Shown: piece after piece, positions 21,801 through 32,612 of the stretch
Position numbering within the stretch: position 1 is the first letter of the stretch
Layout: every line of letters starts with the position of its first letter
Source: Effrenium voratum
Lineage: Eukaryota; Sar; Dinophyceae; Suessiales; Symbiodiniaceae
Assembly: GCA_963377175.1 (NCBI GenBank)
Contig: CAUJNA010003732.1
Location: 1-64,000, forward strand
Length of the DNA stretch: 64,000 nucleotides
Direction: 5' to 3'
Notes under the pieces: generated by a model
The model's input: only the letters and a program-made list of their open reading frames with translations
The model's database searches: none
What the model was told of the DNA's origin: nothing
Program-made: the position numbers and the translations under genes

Positions 21801-24800
21801 TTTATCTGCGAACTTTGCGCTAAAGAGATGCAGATGAGCAAGTCGAAGGTGCTCGGACCGAATTCGAAGTACAATCCCTCTTCTTGCGTGAACTGTTGCG
21901 CGAACTGGAACGCGGACACGAACGGTATTGCAATGTCTATCGAGGGGAAGAAAATGTACACGCGCCTCTTCGCGGAATGCGTGGTGGCAATCCCCGACCT
22001 TCAAAACCTCATGGTGGACGTCAACAACATCCAGGCCATGATCACGATCATACGGGAGCTCGTGTATTCAAGGCTGAAGAAGGAGCTTTCTCACGTGGGA
22101 TTCGTGAGCATGACTGTGGATCAAGCAGCGCAGTTCTACAACAACGGTCACGGGAAGCAATTGTGCGCATCCCGGGATGTGATCGTGTGCAAGAATTCCG
22201 AGGGAGTCGAGGAGAGGATGTCCATCTTCTTGATAGGCAAGGATCTTGGCAATGTGGCATATTCGTCCTGGATCAAGAGTGTGCTCGACCAAGGAACGAT
22301 GTATGAACTCCTGGGACAAACCACGAACGAGGAATCCTTGGGAGACGTCGTCGAGATGGTGTTGGGATTCTTTGAGGTGATGTCGTACTTCCAGCACGAA
22401 CTGCCACTGTGGAAGGATGCATGGAAGATCAAGAGGGAGTTCGAGCAGTCAATAGTGCGACACCTCGCTGGGAACGTGACCCACACGACGGGCCAGAACA
22501 GAAAGCGGAACAGACCGTCCGCACAGCTCGGCGTGCCCACGAAGGAGGTGCTTGACATCATGAACAAGGTCAAGCCCAGACATCCACGATCCCTGATCAC
22601 CGAGCCCTCTGCACAAGGTTCCAAGAGAAAGGCCACGGAGGGCGAAGATGAGGGTCTTGGTCAAGCACCAGACCCGAGTCGAAGTTCTCAAACCAATACT
22701 GAGAAGGAAGACAAGAAGCAGCGAGTGATCGACGGGCGGAGAGCGGCACTAGGATTCCTGGAGTCAATGGAGAAGTGCATGGGAGATATGGGGATCTGTA
22801 AGAAGTGCGCGAACCTGGCCCACGACGGCGACTGCAAGGACATTGAGGAGGCTGCTGGAAATGAGAAGGCGATGAAGGTGCTCCGTGAGCTACTCAGCAG
22901 TGACCCTGTTTCATCTGATGAAGACATGGGGGATACGGAGGAACCGTCCTCATCAACGTCCAAGGAAAGAAAGAAAGGGGGACAAGCAGGGAAAGAAACA
23001 ATTGAGATGTACAGCTACACTATTAATTTGGTGGAGATGGCTGACACGGCTGAGGGAGGAGAGCTACAATGTGGTGGCGTCGACCTCACCTACAACCCGT
23101 GCGGGGACAGCAGGACATTCAAGAAGACGCTTGAGATGGGATGCGACACCATCCCGTGCTACATCCCGAAGTATGGCGATGTGAGTGATGTGCACTTGCC
23201 ATGGGCGTATGCGTCCATCGTTGACCCCAAATACTTTCCCAAAGGTGCAATCCTTGAGCAAGTGGACGTGATGCAACTTGGCAAGAGTGTCAACTTCTGC
23301 ATTGCTCCTTTCGACGGTGCTCCACTATGCAGGATTGGTGATGATCGCTCGGTATTTACTACAAGGGACCAAGCAAACCAGCTATCTCACGACCTATGCA
23401 GAGTCCTTCGACACAAGATCGGCAATTGCCGAGGAAGTGCTTTCAGGTGCGACGAGGGTGGATGGGTCGACATTGATGCTGTCATTGACGACCGGAACAA
23501 CGACATATTCCCACCATACACCACGAGAGCGAAACGATACATGGGCATCATGGAGGTGATCAAGTGGCAGGAATCCGGAAGCAGAAAATCGAGATTCCAG
23601 GTTCTGGCAGCAAGGTTTCCGAGCATCATGAACCCGAAACGACACGAGGGCGGCCAGGGAGGAAATGACCAAAGCTGGCATGGATCGGGACGACATCGAC
23701 AGGATGTTCAACAGATGCGATGGATGGTACAGACCTTGGTGCATCCGAGTCACAACTGGTCACAGTGATTTTGGATTCATGAGCTCATCCGCACTGGCAA
23801 ATAGGTATTCCGCAAGAATGGGTGATTCTCTCGGAGGAGCATTCCATGTGACGTATGTGGAAAACCTGCCAAGCATCGTACGCTGGGTTAGTCCCCGGCG
23901 GAATCGATGGCGGGAACAGGCTGGCGCTGCACTTCGGAGCGTTTGCTCCATGGGATGAGATGAACGTGGCGACGAAGACGACGCTGCGGAACGTGAGGAG
24001 AGGGGATCCGATTGCGATCATCTACATTCCCAGTGCAACCCTCGCGCGGTATGGAGCTGGAGTCGCGGCTAATGGGACTTTCATGGTCTTCGACGTGATC
24101 CCGTTCTATGAGGTCAAGTCCATTTGGATTGGCAAAAGCAACGGAGGGAAGCGCCTGGAGTACGCTGACGTCAAGAGAGCGTACTCGAAGTGTGTGGAGA
24201 ACGAGATCTGCCCTGGCTTTGTCAACTCATCCCAAGAGTCGGCAGCGATGTTCCTCCAGAACGTCACAAAGATCAGCGAGAGGATGACGGAGACTGAGAC
24301 AGGTGCCGATAATCTGCACTACATCGTTGACATGGTTAATCGTGCCTGCGAACTCTATCGAAACAACAAGATGGAGGAGTTCAACGCACAGGTCAACGAG
24401 GTCCGGGACGAAATCAGCAAAGTCGTCATCCTGAATGATGAGACATGGGAAGGACTGAGGTGCCGGATATGTCCATCATGTGCGACCGCGATCCCCACCT
24501 GCTTCTGCTTATGCCTGGAGTGCGAAGCACAACTGATCTCCATCGGAAGGTATTACATTCACATCAAATCCGATGACGAGGAGGACAACCAAAACCCCAA
24601 CGTCTCTGGAGATGCCAGGCGTGCACAGGAAGAAGCTAACCACGATGCGGCAGCACAGGAGGATGAAGACGAAGCGGAGGAAGTTCCGGGAGAAGATGAC
24701 GACATGGACACGCAAGGATATACATCCGGCTATGCGTCAGAAGAAGAAGACAGCGGTTGGCATTACCGCGACACCGATCTGGCGTCACGGGACATTATAA

Positions 24801-25525
24801 GTTCCCAACGGATGGCGATCTGCCTTGACGAGCCGCGTGAGGCTCAGTACATGGCAGGATTTATCGCACTCCAGATGTCCAAGATGTGGGGGATGTTCGA
24901 GGGTGGTGAGGAGAGAACGATGAATGCCAAGCTCGAGGGGAGAGAGGGCTGCCCTTACCACAATGATTTCAAGAGGTACCCCAACATCACTGAGCACGAT
25001 CAGGAAGGTATACTATTGCCATCAACAATAACGAAGATTTCTCAGTCGGAGAATGTTCGGACAAGAGCCTTCCGATCGGTTGAGGAGCGTGACGAATATA
25101 TTCGTATGATGGTGTGCAAATGCGAGGGACTTTACACATTCTACAAGCTGTGGATTGCAGCGAGAATCCTCGATGTCACCAAGGACGAAATGAAGCTCCT
25201 GGTCAAGGACCGAGTGCACCCGGTGGGTGATATTATTTTCAGATGTTTTGCACTAGCTTTCAACTGTAAGTATATATCATTCGTGAGGGATGGCCTGAAC
25301 CTTGGCAAACATGGTTACACGGTCAACGTGAGCGCCATCATCTCGGCCGTCGACCCGAACAAATGCGACACACCCCTGCTGGATTGGTGCCTTCGGAAAG
25401 GGCACTGGTTGCCAGAGGACTACAACAAGAAGTGTGTCCGGGCACGAGAAGCCCAGAAGAACTTGGACGAGGAGTTCCGCCGACGTACCCATAGGCTGTC
25501 CATTGGGGACAGGTATGCTTCGTGA
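18883..25525 (+). CDS. Copia ORF2, about 2,200 residues, with a KptA/Tpt1 domain
   Basis: ORF2 starts at ATG 18883, overlapping the TGA of ORF1 as ATGA, and ends at TGA 25523-25525. It sits where env-like genes sit but has no signal peptide or membrane anchor. The first 1,100 or so residues are unrecognised; a Cys-x2-Cys pair cluster lies at about 21808-21905 and a CKKCANLAHDGDC patch near 22800. The KptA/Tpt1 domain is at about 23365-24135. After it come a Cys-rich CRICPSC...CLCLEC cluster (about 24460-24530) and an acidic tract (about 24560-24760). Frame breaks against copy 2: one A lost at 21244/21245, one A gained near 23637, two bases lost at 23884. Translation of ORF2 probably depends on termination-reinitiation. 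Confidence 0.8.
23365..24135 (+). CDS. KptA/Tpt1-like RNA 2'-phosphotransferase domain inside ORF2
   Basis: Tpt1 enzymes remove an internal 2'-phosphate from RNA using NAD. The family landmarks appear in order: QLSHDLCRVLRH (about 23379-23413, with the conserved Arg of LRH), GGWVDIDAVI, SRFQVLAARF, CIRVTTGHSDFGF (about 23739-23775; family IRA-x2-GHS), AFHVTYVENLPSIVR-GLVPGG (about 23840-23900; family HGT...I...GL), RLALHFG, then a late Arg-rich stretch, IAIIYI and FMVFDVIPFYEV. Two indels (near 23637 and 23884) interrupt copy 1, whereas the same domain is unbroken in copy 2. Family HGT reads HVT here. Typical Tpt1 proteins are 180-230 residues, which fits the roughly 250-residue span. Assignment is by motif recognition only. 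Confidence 0.8.
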
Positions 25526-26150
25526 AGATGATGATTGCGGTACGATGTGGGTCAGTCCCCATCTGTTACTTGCGTCACATCGACACTGTTTCGGTGGAAC
25601 GACTTATGTCATGACTTATTTTCATGTGTCCAAGATGATTGGGTGTGTACATGGTTACATATTCCGATGACTATGACGCTCTGGATATTCATGGATGGAA
25701 CTATTACCTTATAGATGATATCTTTTCATTATTTATGCATTGTCCATGGTATCTGGAATGGCTATGATTTGCATTGATTACTCACCGATGTTTCTTTGCC
25801 GGAATTATGCAGACCGATTACAAGCAGGCGCCTCTGGTGGACTTTTGCGGCCAACCCATTTATGGATGACAGCTGCGCGATGCGCAAATGCGGCAGCTGG
25901 ATTGTTCATTGGTGGTCAAATGACGCGACGATTGTGTATTATATACACCTGCATATGGATGTGTGCTTCGATTGGAGGATGAATGTTTCACTTTTCGTAC
26001 AATCGAACCCGGCATGTTTCACAGCGAATGAACGGTGTAGTGATAGCAAGTAAAAGAATGCACGACACGATTTCGTAGTTGAAGCCGTGGCCAGTGGAAC
26101 GTTTTGTGGTGTTTGGACCGCATGATGAACAATGCGACCCAAATGGGGGA
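25526..26150 (+). other. 3' untranslated region of the copia element
   Basis: No gene is supported. The same 625-base stretch is kept in copy 2 (55018-55643). It includes one 12-bp motif at 25548-25559, 23 bases after the ORF2 stop, and ends in the purine tract next to the LTR. Confidence 0.7.
26140..26150 (+). other. Candidate polypurine tract
   Basis: AAATGGGGGA lies directly against the 3' LTR, where plus-strand DNA synthesis is primed. One T interrupts the purines. Confidence 0.6.
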
Positions 26151-26499
26151 TGTTAAAACCCTCTAGGCCCCGTGCCGAAATTGGGTAGCTGTTCTGAGGT
26201 CCTTGTTGGTGTTGCTTCCCAAGTTCCATTGATCGCCATTTGGCTCAAGACACAATTGAGGTTCAAGATCTGATGTGTGACTGCATACATACGTGATCGG
26301 CATTGAGAGCGAAAACACTTCGCTTGCGCTGCATTCGTCAGGACCACTGTTGTAACTATCATTCCTTCCCCCTTACAACGTTTACACGGGTTCGGCTATA
26401 ACGGCATCGTCCGTATACACCTTTCTACGTGGTTGGTATTACAGCTTGAGGGTTCGGTGCATAGCGTCCCACGGGACGTCACCTTGCCGTCTCTTGACA
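26151..26499 (+). repeat. 3' LTR of copia copy 1
   Basis: 349 bp, two substitutions from the 5' LTR, followed at once by CAGGG (26500-26504), the right copy of the target duplication. It carries the same spliced-leader-like word at 26235-26249. Confidence 0.97.
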
Positions 26500-26504
26500 C
26501 AGGG

Positions 26505-28091
26505 CATAGTTCCAAGAAACCGAGGCGCCATTCCGACAAGTCCGATATGGACGATGATTGAGAATTGCTTCACCGGGTCATCACATCTGGACGGAGCATC
26601 AGGTTCTCACCAGATGTGCTTGGGGAATTCCAGCAAACTTGTGTGTATCAGCAGCATTGCTTGCAGCACTTCATCAACTTGTGTGCTGCCGTGTGCCGGG
26701 GCGTGCGGGCCTCTTGCTTCATCCATAGGATCTTGTCACAGGGTTTTGATCCCATGAATGGGGTACGGATAGGTGAGGCTAGCCATCCTGGCCCAATTCG
26801 TAGTCGTATGATCCGCGATAGTTGTGACATCACAATCGCGGTTACCAACATTGGCTCTGTTCTTCGCAAAATGGATCATGTTCACAAATTGACGGAATCT
26901 TCTCATGTGGTTGTTCTTGCGGAAACTTGTGTAACTCAAGCTTCTTCATTGATTGTCCAGAGCCAATGCCGTGCATCCCGCACGACTGCAATCCTGGGGG
27001 CGCCTGTCGCGACAAAAGACATTTTCGAGCACTGTAAATCCGAGTATCGTGGTGCAAATGCGGGAACCGCATGTTTTTCCCAGCTCCCTAGTAGGGAGAT
27101 GTTTTTGGAGGACCCTCCTTTTGCATATACATGTGGGCGCCTTACACCCGCCATTGTACGACTCGGTCCCATCGATGTTTTGATCGTTTGTGTGTATTTG
27201 ATGCCCGGGTCGGGTAAATCCAAAGCCAATGACGAGATCATCTCACAAGCCGTTACGCTCATATCGACTTCCGGGTTACCTGCCATTTTGGCCGGGGACT
27301 TCAATGAACCTCCTTCAGCTATCGGCTCCATGTCAAAATTGGTACAGGAAGGTTACGTTGAGATTTTTAGTTGGTCAGAGCAGCATTTGCATCATCAATT
27401 GCCACCCACGTGTAATGATACAACGCGAAATGATTCCATGGTGATTCACCCTTCTCTTGTCCCTTTTATCAAGCATGCTTGGGTTGACCCCTTATTGAAA
27501 ATTGACGTTCACACACCACTTTTTGTGCAGTTTCATTTCGACACCAGCATACCGGTGCTTCCGCCATGGCGTGTGCCAATACAGTGGGAGTGTGGTGCTT
27601 TCGATCAGAATAAGCTTGCTGAGTGTTATCATTCGGTTCGGTCCGATCGAATTGATATCCCTCATCCAGCTTGTGACCAAGCCATTTGTGACGCATTCCA
27701 ACATTAGTCCTCCAGAGTTGAATCTGCCGTGCATCGTGCCACCGCCTCTGCTAGTCACTTGAAACAGGGTCTGCGACCCAATCAGAAGGGCAGGTGCACG
27801 TGGGACTACATGCGCAACCACCGACCGGCGACTTGTGTGCGCCAGGGAGGCGATGGGGTATACAACCCCCCCGCCGAAGCATTTCGCCTTACTTCCATCT
27901 TGAAGATCCGGCAGACTCGCAGAATCCAGGCTTTGTACCGTTCTGTGAGGGCTGCGCCCCATAAGTTCGGGAATAACTCCCCTGTAACTCTGTATAATCA
28001 GTGGAAAATGGAGTGGTATGCCATTCTTAATGCGCCTCGTAGCAAAACGCGCACAGGCATGAAGACCTCGACGCCATATATAGGCAATTAG
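26505..28091 (+). pseudogene. LINE right part: endonuclease domain, truncated before reverse transcriptase
   Basis: The frame from 8413 resumes here and reads 18 codons to TGA 26559-26561, then stays open in the same frame. GVRIGEASHPGP (about 26761-26796) is a block I know from dinoflagellate LINE ORF2 starts; it is followed by endonuclease motifs: AVTNIGS, VVLAETCVT (catalytic Glu, about 26908-26935), VLIVCVYLMPG, ILAGDFNEPPS (about 27284-27318) and a late DVHTPL that replaces the usual SDH. A second in-frame stop, TAG, is at 27705-27707, and coding then continues to 28091 with HLKQGLRPNQKG and ALYRSVRAA. No reverse transcriptase follows. The endonuclease nicks target DNA in active LINEs. 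Confidence 0.8.
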
Positions 28092-29100
28092 AGAACATGT
28101 GATCCTTGGGGGCACCAAACTGGTACTTCACAAGGCCACGTAATCTGGCCCCTTTGGGTAGTGCTGTGACAAAGGACCCAATCCCTCGCATGTTCTTGGA
28201 TGCCACCGTCCCCAGTCCATCGCAAGCTTGCTCAGCCAAGGCAACAGTCAAGTGACCGGTCTGGGGCAACGCAGTAACAGCTCTGTTGTCATGGACCCAT
28301 GCCATCAGCAGCTCCTCCAAATACCCTCGACGAAGTCTTGAGTGTGCCATACTGACCAACCGCCACATGGCGAGTAAAATCAGCGCCATTGGTCAGTCGA
28401 GGGGTAACTCAGCCACGTCCTTCCACGTCGCCTTACCTGACAAGGCAATGCGCACCATGTTTCGGCGCGTGGCGCCTCCAGGGCTTGTGCCGCATCAAAC
28501 CCGAAAGCCGTGAGATCCCGTACGTCCGGGGCGAAATCAGGACGATCAAAGTCCGGAGACTCAGTCCCCTCCATGTGCATTGCAACAGGGTCGAGCGAAT
28601 ACCGGGGTGCATCAGTCCACTCATTGAAGAAACGAAATTGTTCCACCGGCCAGACAGCAATAGGGAGGCGTGGGTGGCGCTGCACTTCCGAAGAGTCCGC
28701 CTGCAAAACAAAGACTCTTCCCGATTTGATAGACCAAAGTCTCAGCATGCCGCGATACGGTCCCAAAACCCACTGCGCAAACACCATGTCACGACCAGCG
28801 TAGCCCCACAAGAGAGCCGGAGTCTCTTCGTCGCGCTTCGTCAAAAACTCTGGAAGCACTGCAGGAGGGAGGTCACCGAGGTCCTCAGCCTGTACCTGCC
28901 AACTGTGCGAGTTGCGCACAAGGACCAAGTGCAGCACTTCGGGTGGAGACGATCCGTACTGGCAAAAGATGGCAAGCGGAATGTCGTTCCAGACCAGTCG
29001 GTCGGCAAAGGCAAGCTTCTCCATCCAGGTTTGCCTCGAACCGGGCCGGATTCTCGTCGCGCCGGGCTGCCAAGGGCCATCCTCCTCAGGGCCCTGGCTA
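28092..29100 (-). other. Unassigned minus-strand reading frames
   Basis: Two long minus-strand frames, 29024-28380 (about 214 residues) and 28389-28027 (about 120 residues), abut in different phases and may be one broken coding region. Patches such as LLWGYAGRDMVFAQW and RLPIAVWPVEQF look protein-like, but no domain was recognised and no start is convincing. The left end overlaps the end of the LINE relic, so the exact junction (28030-28091) is unclear. It could be part of another mobile element. Confidence 0.35.
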
Positions 29101-29140
29101 TATATATATAAATATTATATATATATATATCTATATCTAT

Positions 29141-30063
29141 ATTTGGAAAAATAACTGAATTCAATTCAAAGTTTGATATTTATATATTTTGTTTTTTGTT
29201 CATATATATATATATATATTTATTCATAAATGCCTTAATCTGAAACTAGCTGATTTTTCAAAAATATATATATATATATATATATTGAATTTCCGAATTA
29301 TAAAATTTAGATCTCTATCCTGACGCCTTGATTGCTTGTGCGCATTTAAAAAATCAAAATTATGACGTCAGGATATAGAATTGATTTGGATTTTAGAATT
29401 TAAATTTTAATGCCGAAATTCATATAAAAATGAGACACTCTGGGCAAGAGAACGGTTAATAACACTAACCGAAATGGAACACGAATTTAGTGTGTAAAAA
29501 AATGATATAGGAAAAAACAATGATGAAGAGAAAAGAATTAAAAAATGATCCAGAAATCGAGATAAAGAAGCCGAATCTTAAAAAAGAAGAAATGTGGCAT
29601 GCAACGGCGCAAACACATGCTATATTATATCATTTCGAATATAAAATTATATAATCGAATATCTATATTAGGGCTTCCTTTACAACATAAAGAACACCGA
29701 GAAAAATGTTTTTAATCAATAATATAAATCCTAAAATACACAATAATAAACGAAGAATCATTGCTTTCGGAATCAATACGAATCCCATATAAATATCAAC
29801 AATCATGACACTAAGACAATGATTAAAAGCAAACATCTCAAGCAAAATCGATTCATTCACAATTATTTCATAAAAAATACATATAGAAAAATAATTTTCC
29901 TAATTATTTTCGGCATTTTTCATTTCATTTCAAAGTCCACACAATCAATACGACTCTTAAAATAAGAATCTAAATTAACTATTTATATGATTATATTTAA
30001 TATATATATATTATTATTCAATTAAGAATAAATTAAAACATATTAAATTTAAGATTTCAGAAT
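29141..30063. repeat. ~920-bp AT-rich direct repeat, left copy
   Basis: Nearly identical to 32613-33537, with scattered substitutions and variable TA runs. Both end with TTTAAGATTTCAGAAT, after which the flanks diverge. An inverted repeat (CTATCCTGACG near 29317 and CGTCAGGATATAG near 29364) can fold a hairpin with a loop of about 35 bases. The ends lack TG...CA, so these are not obvious LTRs. Confidence 0.8.
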
Positions 30064-30300
30064 GGGCCACAGAAGCTGCGGCGGGGCCCCGCCGCACCCG
30101 CGGTTCAGCCGCGGCCAAGAGGGGCCGACCTAGAAAGCGCGTAAGTTTAGCGCGTTGCAAAATTTGCGATTTTGGCCCCGAACTTGGGTTCGGACAACGA
30201 AGCCGATTTAGAAGCTTGCGGGACACGGGCAGAACTGAAAAGTCTTAAGAAAGCCCCTTGCGGGCGCACCCGTTGTACGGGAAACATTTAAATATACATA
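30064..30300. other. GC-rich insert with an 18-bp perfect palindrome
   Basis: A GC-rich patch of about 230 bp sits inside the AT-rich island just after the direct repeat. It contains the perfect palindrome GCGGCGGGGCCCCGCCGC at 30078-30095. No gene is supported. Confidence 0.6.
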
Positions 30301-30529
30301 TATATATATATACTAGAGTAGAGAATAGAGGTTTAGGGTTTATAGGGTTTAGGGTCTAGAGGGTATATTAGGATTGAGAGAAATTTTGTTGGCTTTCCCA
30401 CCCACCTAGATTGGTTACCCGCGACACAGGAGAGTTCTTTAGTTTCTCCGAATTTCAAGATAGGGGTTGCGAAACTGCTTCGTGTGGAGCAAATTGAAAA
30501 TTAATAGCCGGGCTTACGACGATTTCAGA

Positions 30530-31120
30530 ATTGGGGAGTTTATCGCTCATCAGCGGCTCGCCAAGCCCAGAAAGGAGCCAAACGACCAGATCTTTACATT
30601 CCAGTTGTGTTGTGCTATCTGAATAGTTTATCAGCGGCTGGCCAAGCCCAGAAAGGAACTAAATGACCAGATCTTTACATTTTCAGCCTGGATTGCTTTT
30701 TTCACATAGTGCCATATGGACAGTTTATTAGCGGCTGGCCAAGTCTAGAAAGGAACCAAACGACCAGATCTTTACATTTTGAGCTAGGATTGCAATTTTG
30801 CTATTATGCCACATAAACAGTTTACCAACGGCTGGCTAAGCCCAGAAAGAAGCAAAATGACCAGATCTTTACATTCTAAGCTTGGATTGGATTGCTATTT
30901 TGACATTGCGCCATATGAGCAATTTATTAGTGACTGGCCAAGAACTAAATGACTAGATCTTTATATTTCCAACTTGGATGGCTATTTTTCATTGCGCCGT
31001 ATGAACAATTTATCAGCGGTTGGCCAAACCCAATAAGGAGCCAAATGTCTTGATCTTTACATTTTTAACTAGGATGCCCATTTTGCTATTATACTATATG
31101 ATAATTTATGATCAATAAAA
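30530..31120. repeat. Tandem repeat of about 90-105 bp
   Basis: About seven diverged units carry the blocks GCGGCTGGCCAAGCCCAGAA and GACCAGATCTTTACATT (units near 30545, 30632, 30727, 30825, 30925, 31013 and 31105). Later units are more degraded. Confidence 0.75.
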
Positions 31121-31320
31121 GAACCAAATGATTAAATCTCTATATTTCGATCCCGGTTTTATTGTATTTTATATGAATAGTTAAACCCAGACCCAAACTT
31201 TCTCAAAGGTTGGAATTGCAACCACTATATGACTTGGGGTCCTCGTTTATTGAAATTGATGTGATTGAAAAGCCATACTGGCCCTTTCCGAAAAATGGGA
31301 AAATAATAGGTTGAAAAAAG

Positions 31321-31830
31321 AATTGATAGCCATGTATCATTGGCCATGACATTGATGAGTTTGTATGTATTTCTTGAGTCCGTATGTGCGGTTTCTAGAT
31401 CTGGGTGCATTGTATTTTGTATAGAAAGAAATCGATGGATATTAGCTGGTCGGCTCAATGGAGCATTGCAACATGGCATTACATATTTTAATTATTTTCT
31501 ATTTAACAAGGATATCATGACTAATATGAATGTTAATATATGCTTTCTATTTTTATGGTATTTTGTGCTCGCCCCGCCCTCGGGCTACCCTTTGCACGCC
31601 CCGCCCTCGGGCTACCCTTTGCAAACATATTTGCGATTTATTTCGGCTAAGCTGAAAGGAATTGATAGCTGTGTATCATTTATTACGACCTTGATGAATT
31701 TGCATGCGTTTCTTGAGTTCGTACGTACGGTTTCCAGCGTGCGATTAATCTGGGTGTATTCTATTTTGTGAAAAAAAAGAAATCGATGGATTTCAGTTGG
31801 CCGGCTCAATGGAACATTGCAACATAACAT
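31321..31830. repeat. Diverged direct repeats of about 170 bp and a 27-bp GC-rich duplication
   Basis: The segment 31321-31489 recurs at about 31658-31828 (shared words GAAATCGATGGAT, CGGCTCAATGGA, CATTGCAACAT). Between them, CGCCCCGCCCTCGGGCTACC plus CTTTGCA occurs twice in tandem (about 31569-31622). A stretch after the first repeat (31495-31565) recurs at about 32330-32400. Confidence 0.7.
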
Positions 31831-32612
31831 CATTTAAAAAAAAGTACATATACAAAACATATGGGATATAATGTCTGCTTTGACATTGCAAGAATAAATA
31901 CACCTTGTATTAAAAGCTGCACGTAAATACTTCCGCAAAAGGATTGATAATCTATGATATAATAGGTAATTCAGATGTTCGAGGACATTAACCATAAAAC
32001 AGAATCGGGAAATGAAATCTCGTCCGCCCACAACCCAGCGCCATTTTAGGCATGGAGATTATATTACCCCGCTCCGAAACGGCCCAAACCAAACGCACAA
32101 AAAAGACCTAGAATCTCGATCCAAAAAACATAAATTCCTCGTAACTCAAGGAATGACAATTCTATCAAACACAAACTAAGGAACACAATCGTAAAGGACA
32201 GCGTCATATATCAGAAGTGATCGAAACAAACATCGAGAGCAACAGAGAAAACCAAGGTAGCTAGTTCATCATTCTTGGAGCATACCTCCAAAATCACCTA
32301 TGTGTGCGAATATGAATCTTTTGATTATATCTTGTTTAATAAGGATATCATGACTATTGTGAATGTTAACATAATCTTTCTTTTTTTGTAATATTTTATA
32401 TTCTCCCATATATCATTTGCTATCATTTTGATGTGATTTCCAACACAATAATATGATTTATAATATTTTTTGACATAAATACTATATTCGGATTTAGAGT
32501 TTAGGAATATATATTTTATTAATTATTATTTTAAAATTTGATATATAGATATATTACATTAATATTGTTTTAGATTTTTCGACAATTTCTAATTTACTTT
32601 TCGATTAAATTA

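Larger units (their letters stand above)
8414..26499 (+). mobile_element. Giant Ty1/copia LTR retrotransposon, copy 1 (complete, 18,086 bp)
   Basis: Complete element with two 349-bp LTRs beginning TGTTAAAACC and ending TCTTGACA, a primer-binding site candidate, Gag-Pol in copia order (integrase before reverse transcriptase), a second long ORF, a purine tract and a perfect 5-bp duplication. The LTRs differ at two positions only, so insertion was recent. Typical copia elements are about 5 kb; this one is over three times that length because of the extra C-terminal module of ORF1 and the roughly 6.6-kb ORF2. A second copy lies at 54669-64000 on the other strand. Single-base indels break the ORFs, which could be real decay or sequencing error. 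Confidence 0.95.
2572..28091 (+). mobile_element. LINE-type retroelement with DNA methyltransferase, split by a copia insertion
   Basis: Left part 2572-8413, right part 26505-28091; the middle is a later copia element plus one target-duplication copy. When the insertion is ignored, the reading frame runs straight from the codon at 8411 to 26505, which proves the two parts were one gene. Order of parts: spliced-leader relic, C5 methyltransferase, two regions sharing a repeated motif, a globular region and coiled coil, then an exonuclease-endonuclease-phosphatase type endonuclease. The sequence stops before any reverse transcriptase, so the element is truncated at its 3' end. Several single-base frameshifts and two in-frame stops show it is dead. 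Confidence 0.8.

Noticed and set aside
21216..23768. A separate gene starting at 21216
   Set aside because: The apparent start is created by a one-base loss at 21244; copy 2 shows ORF2 reading through this point.
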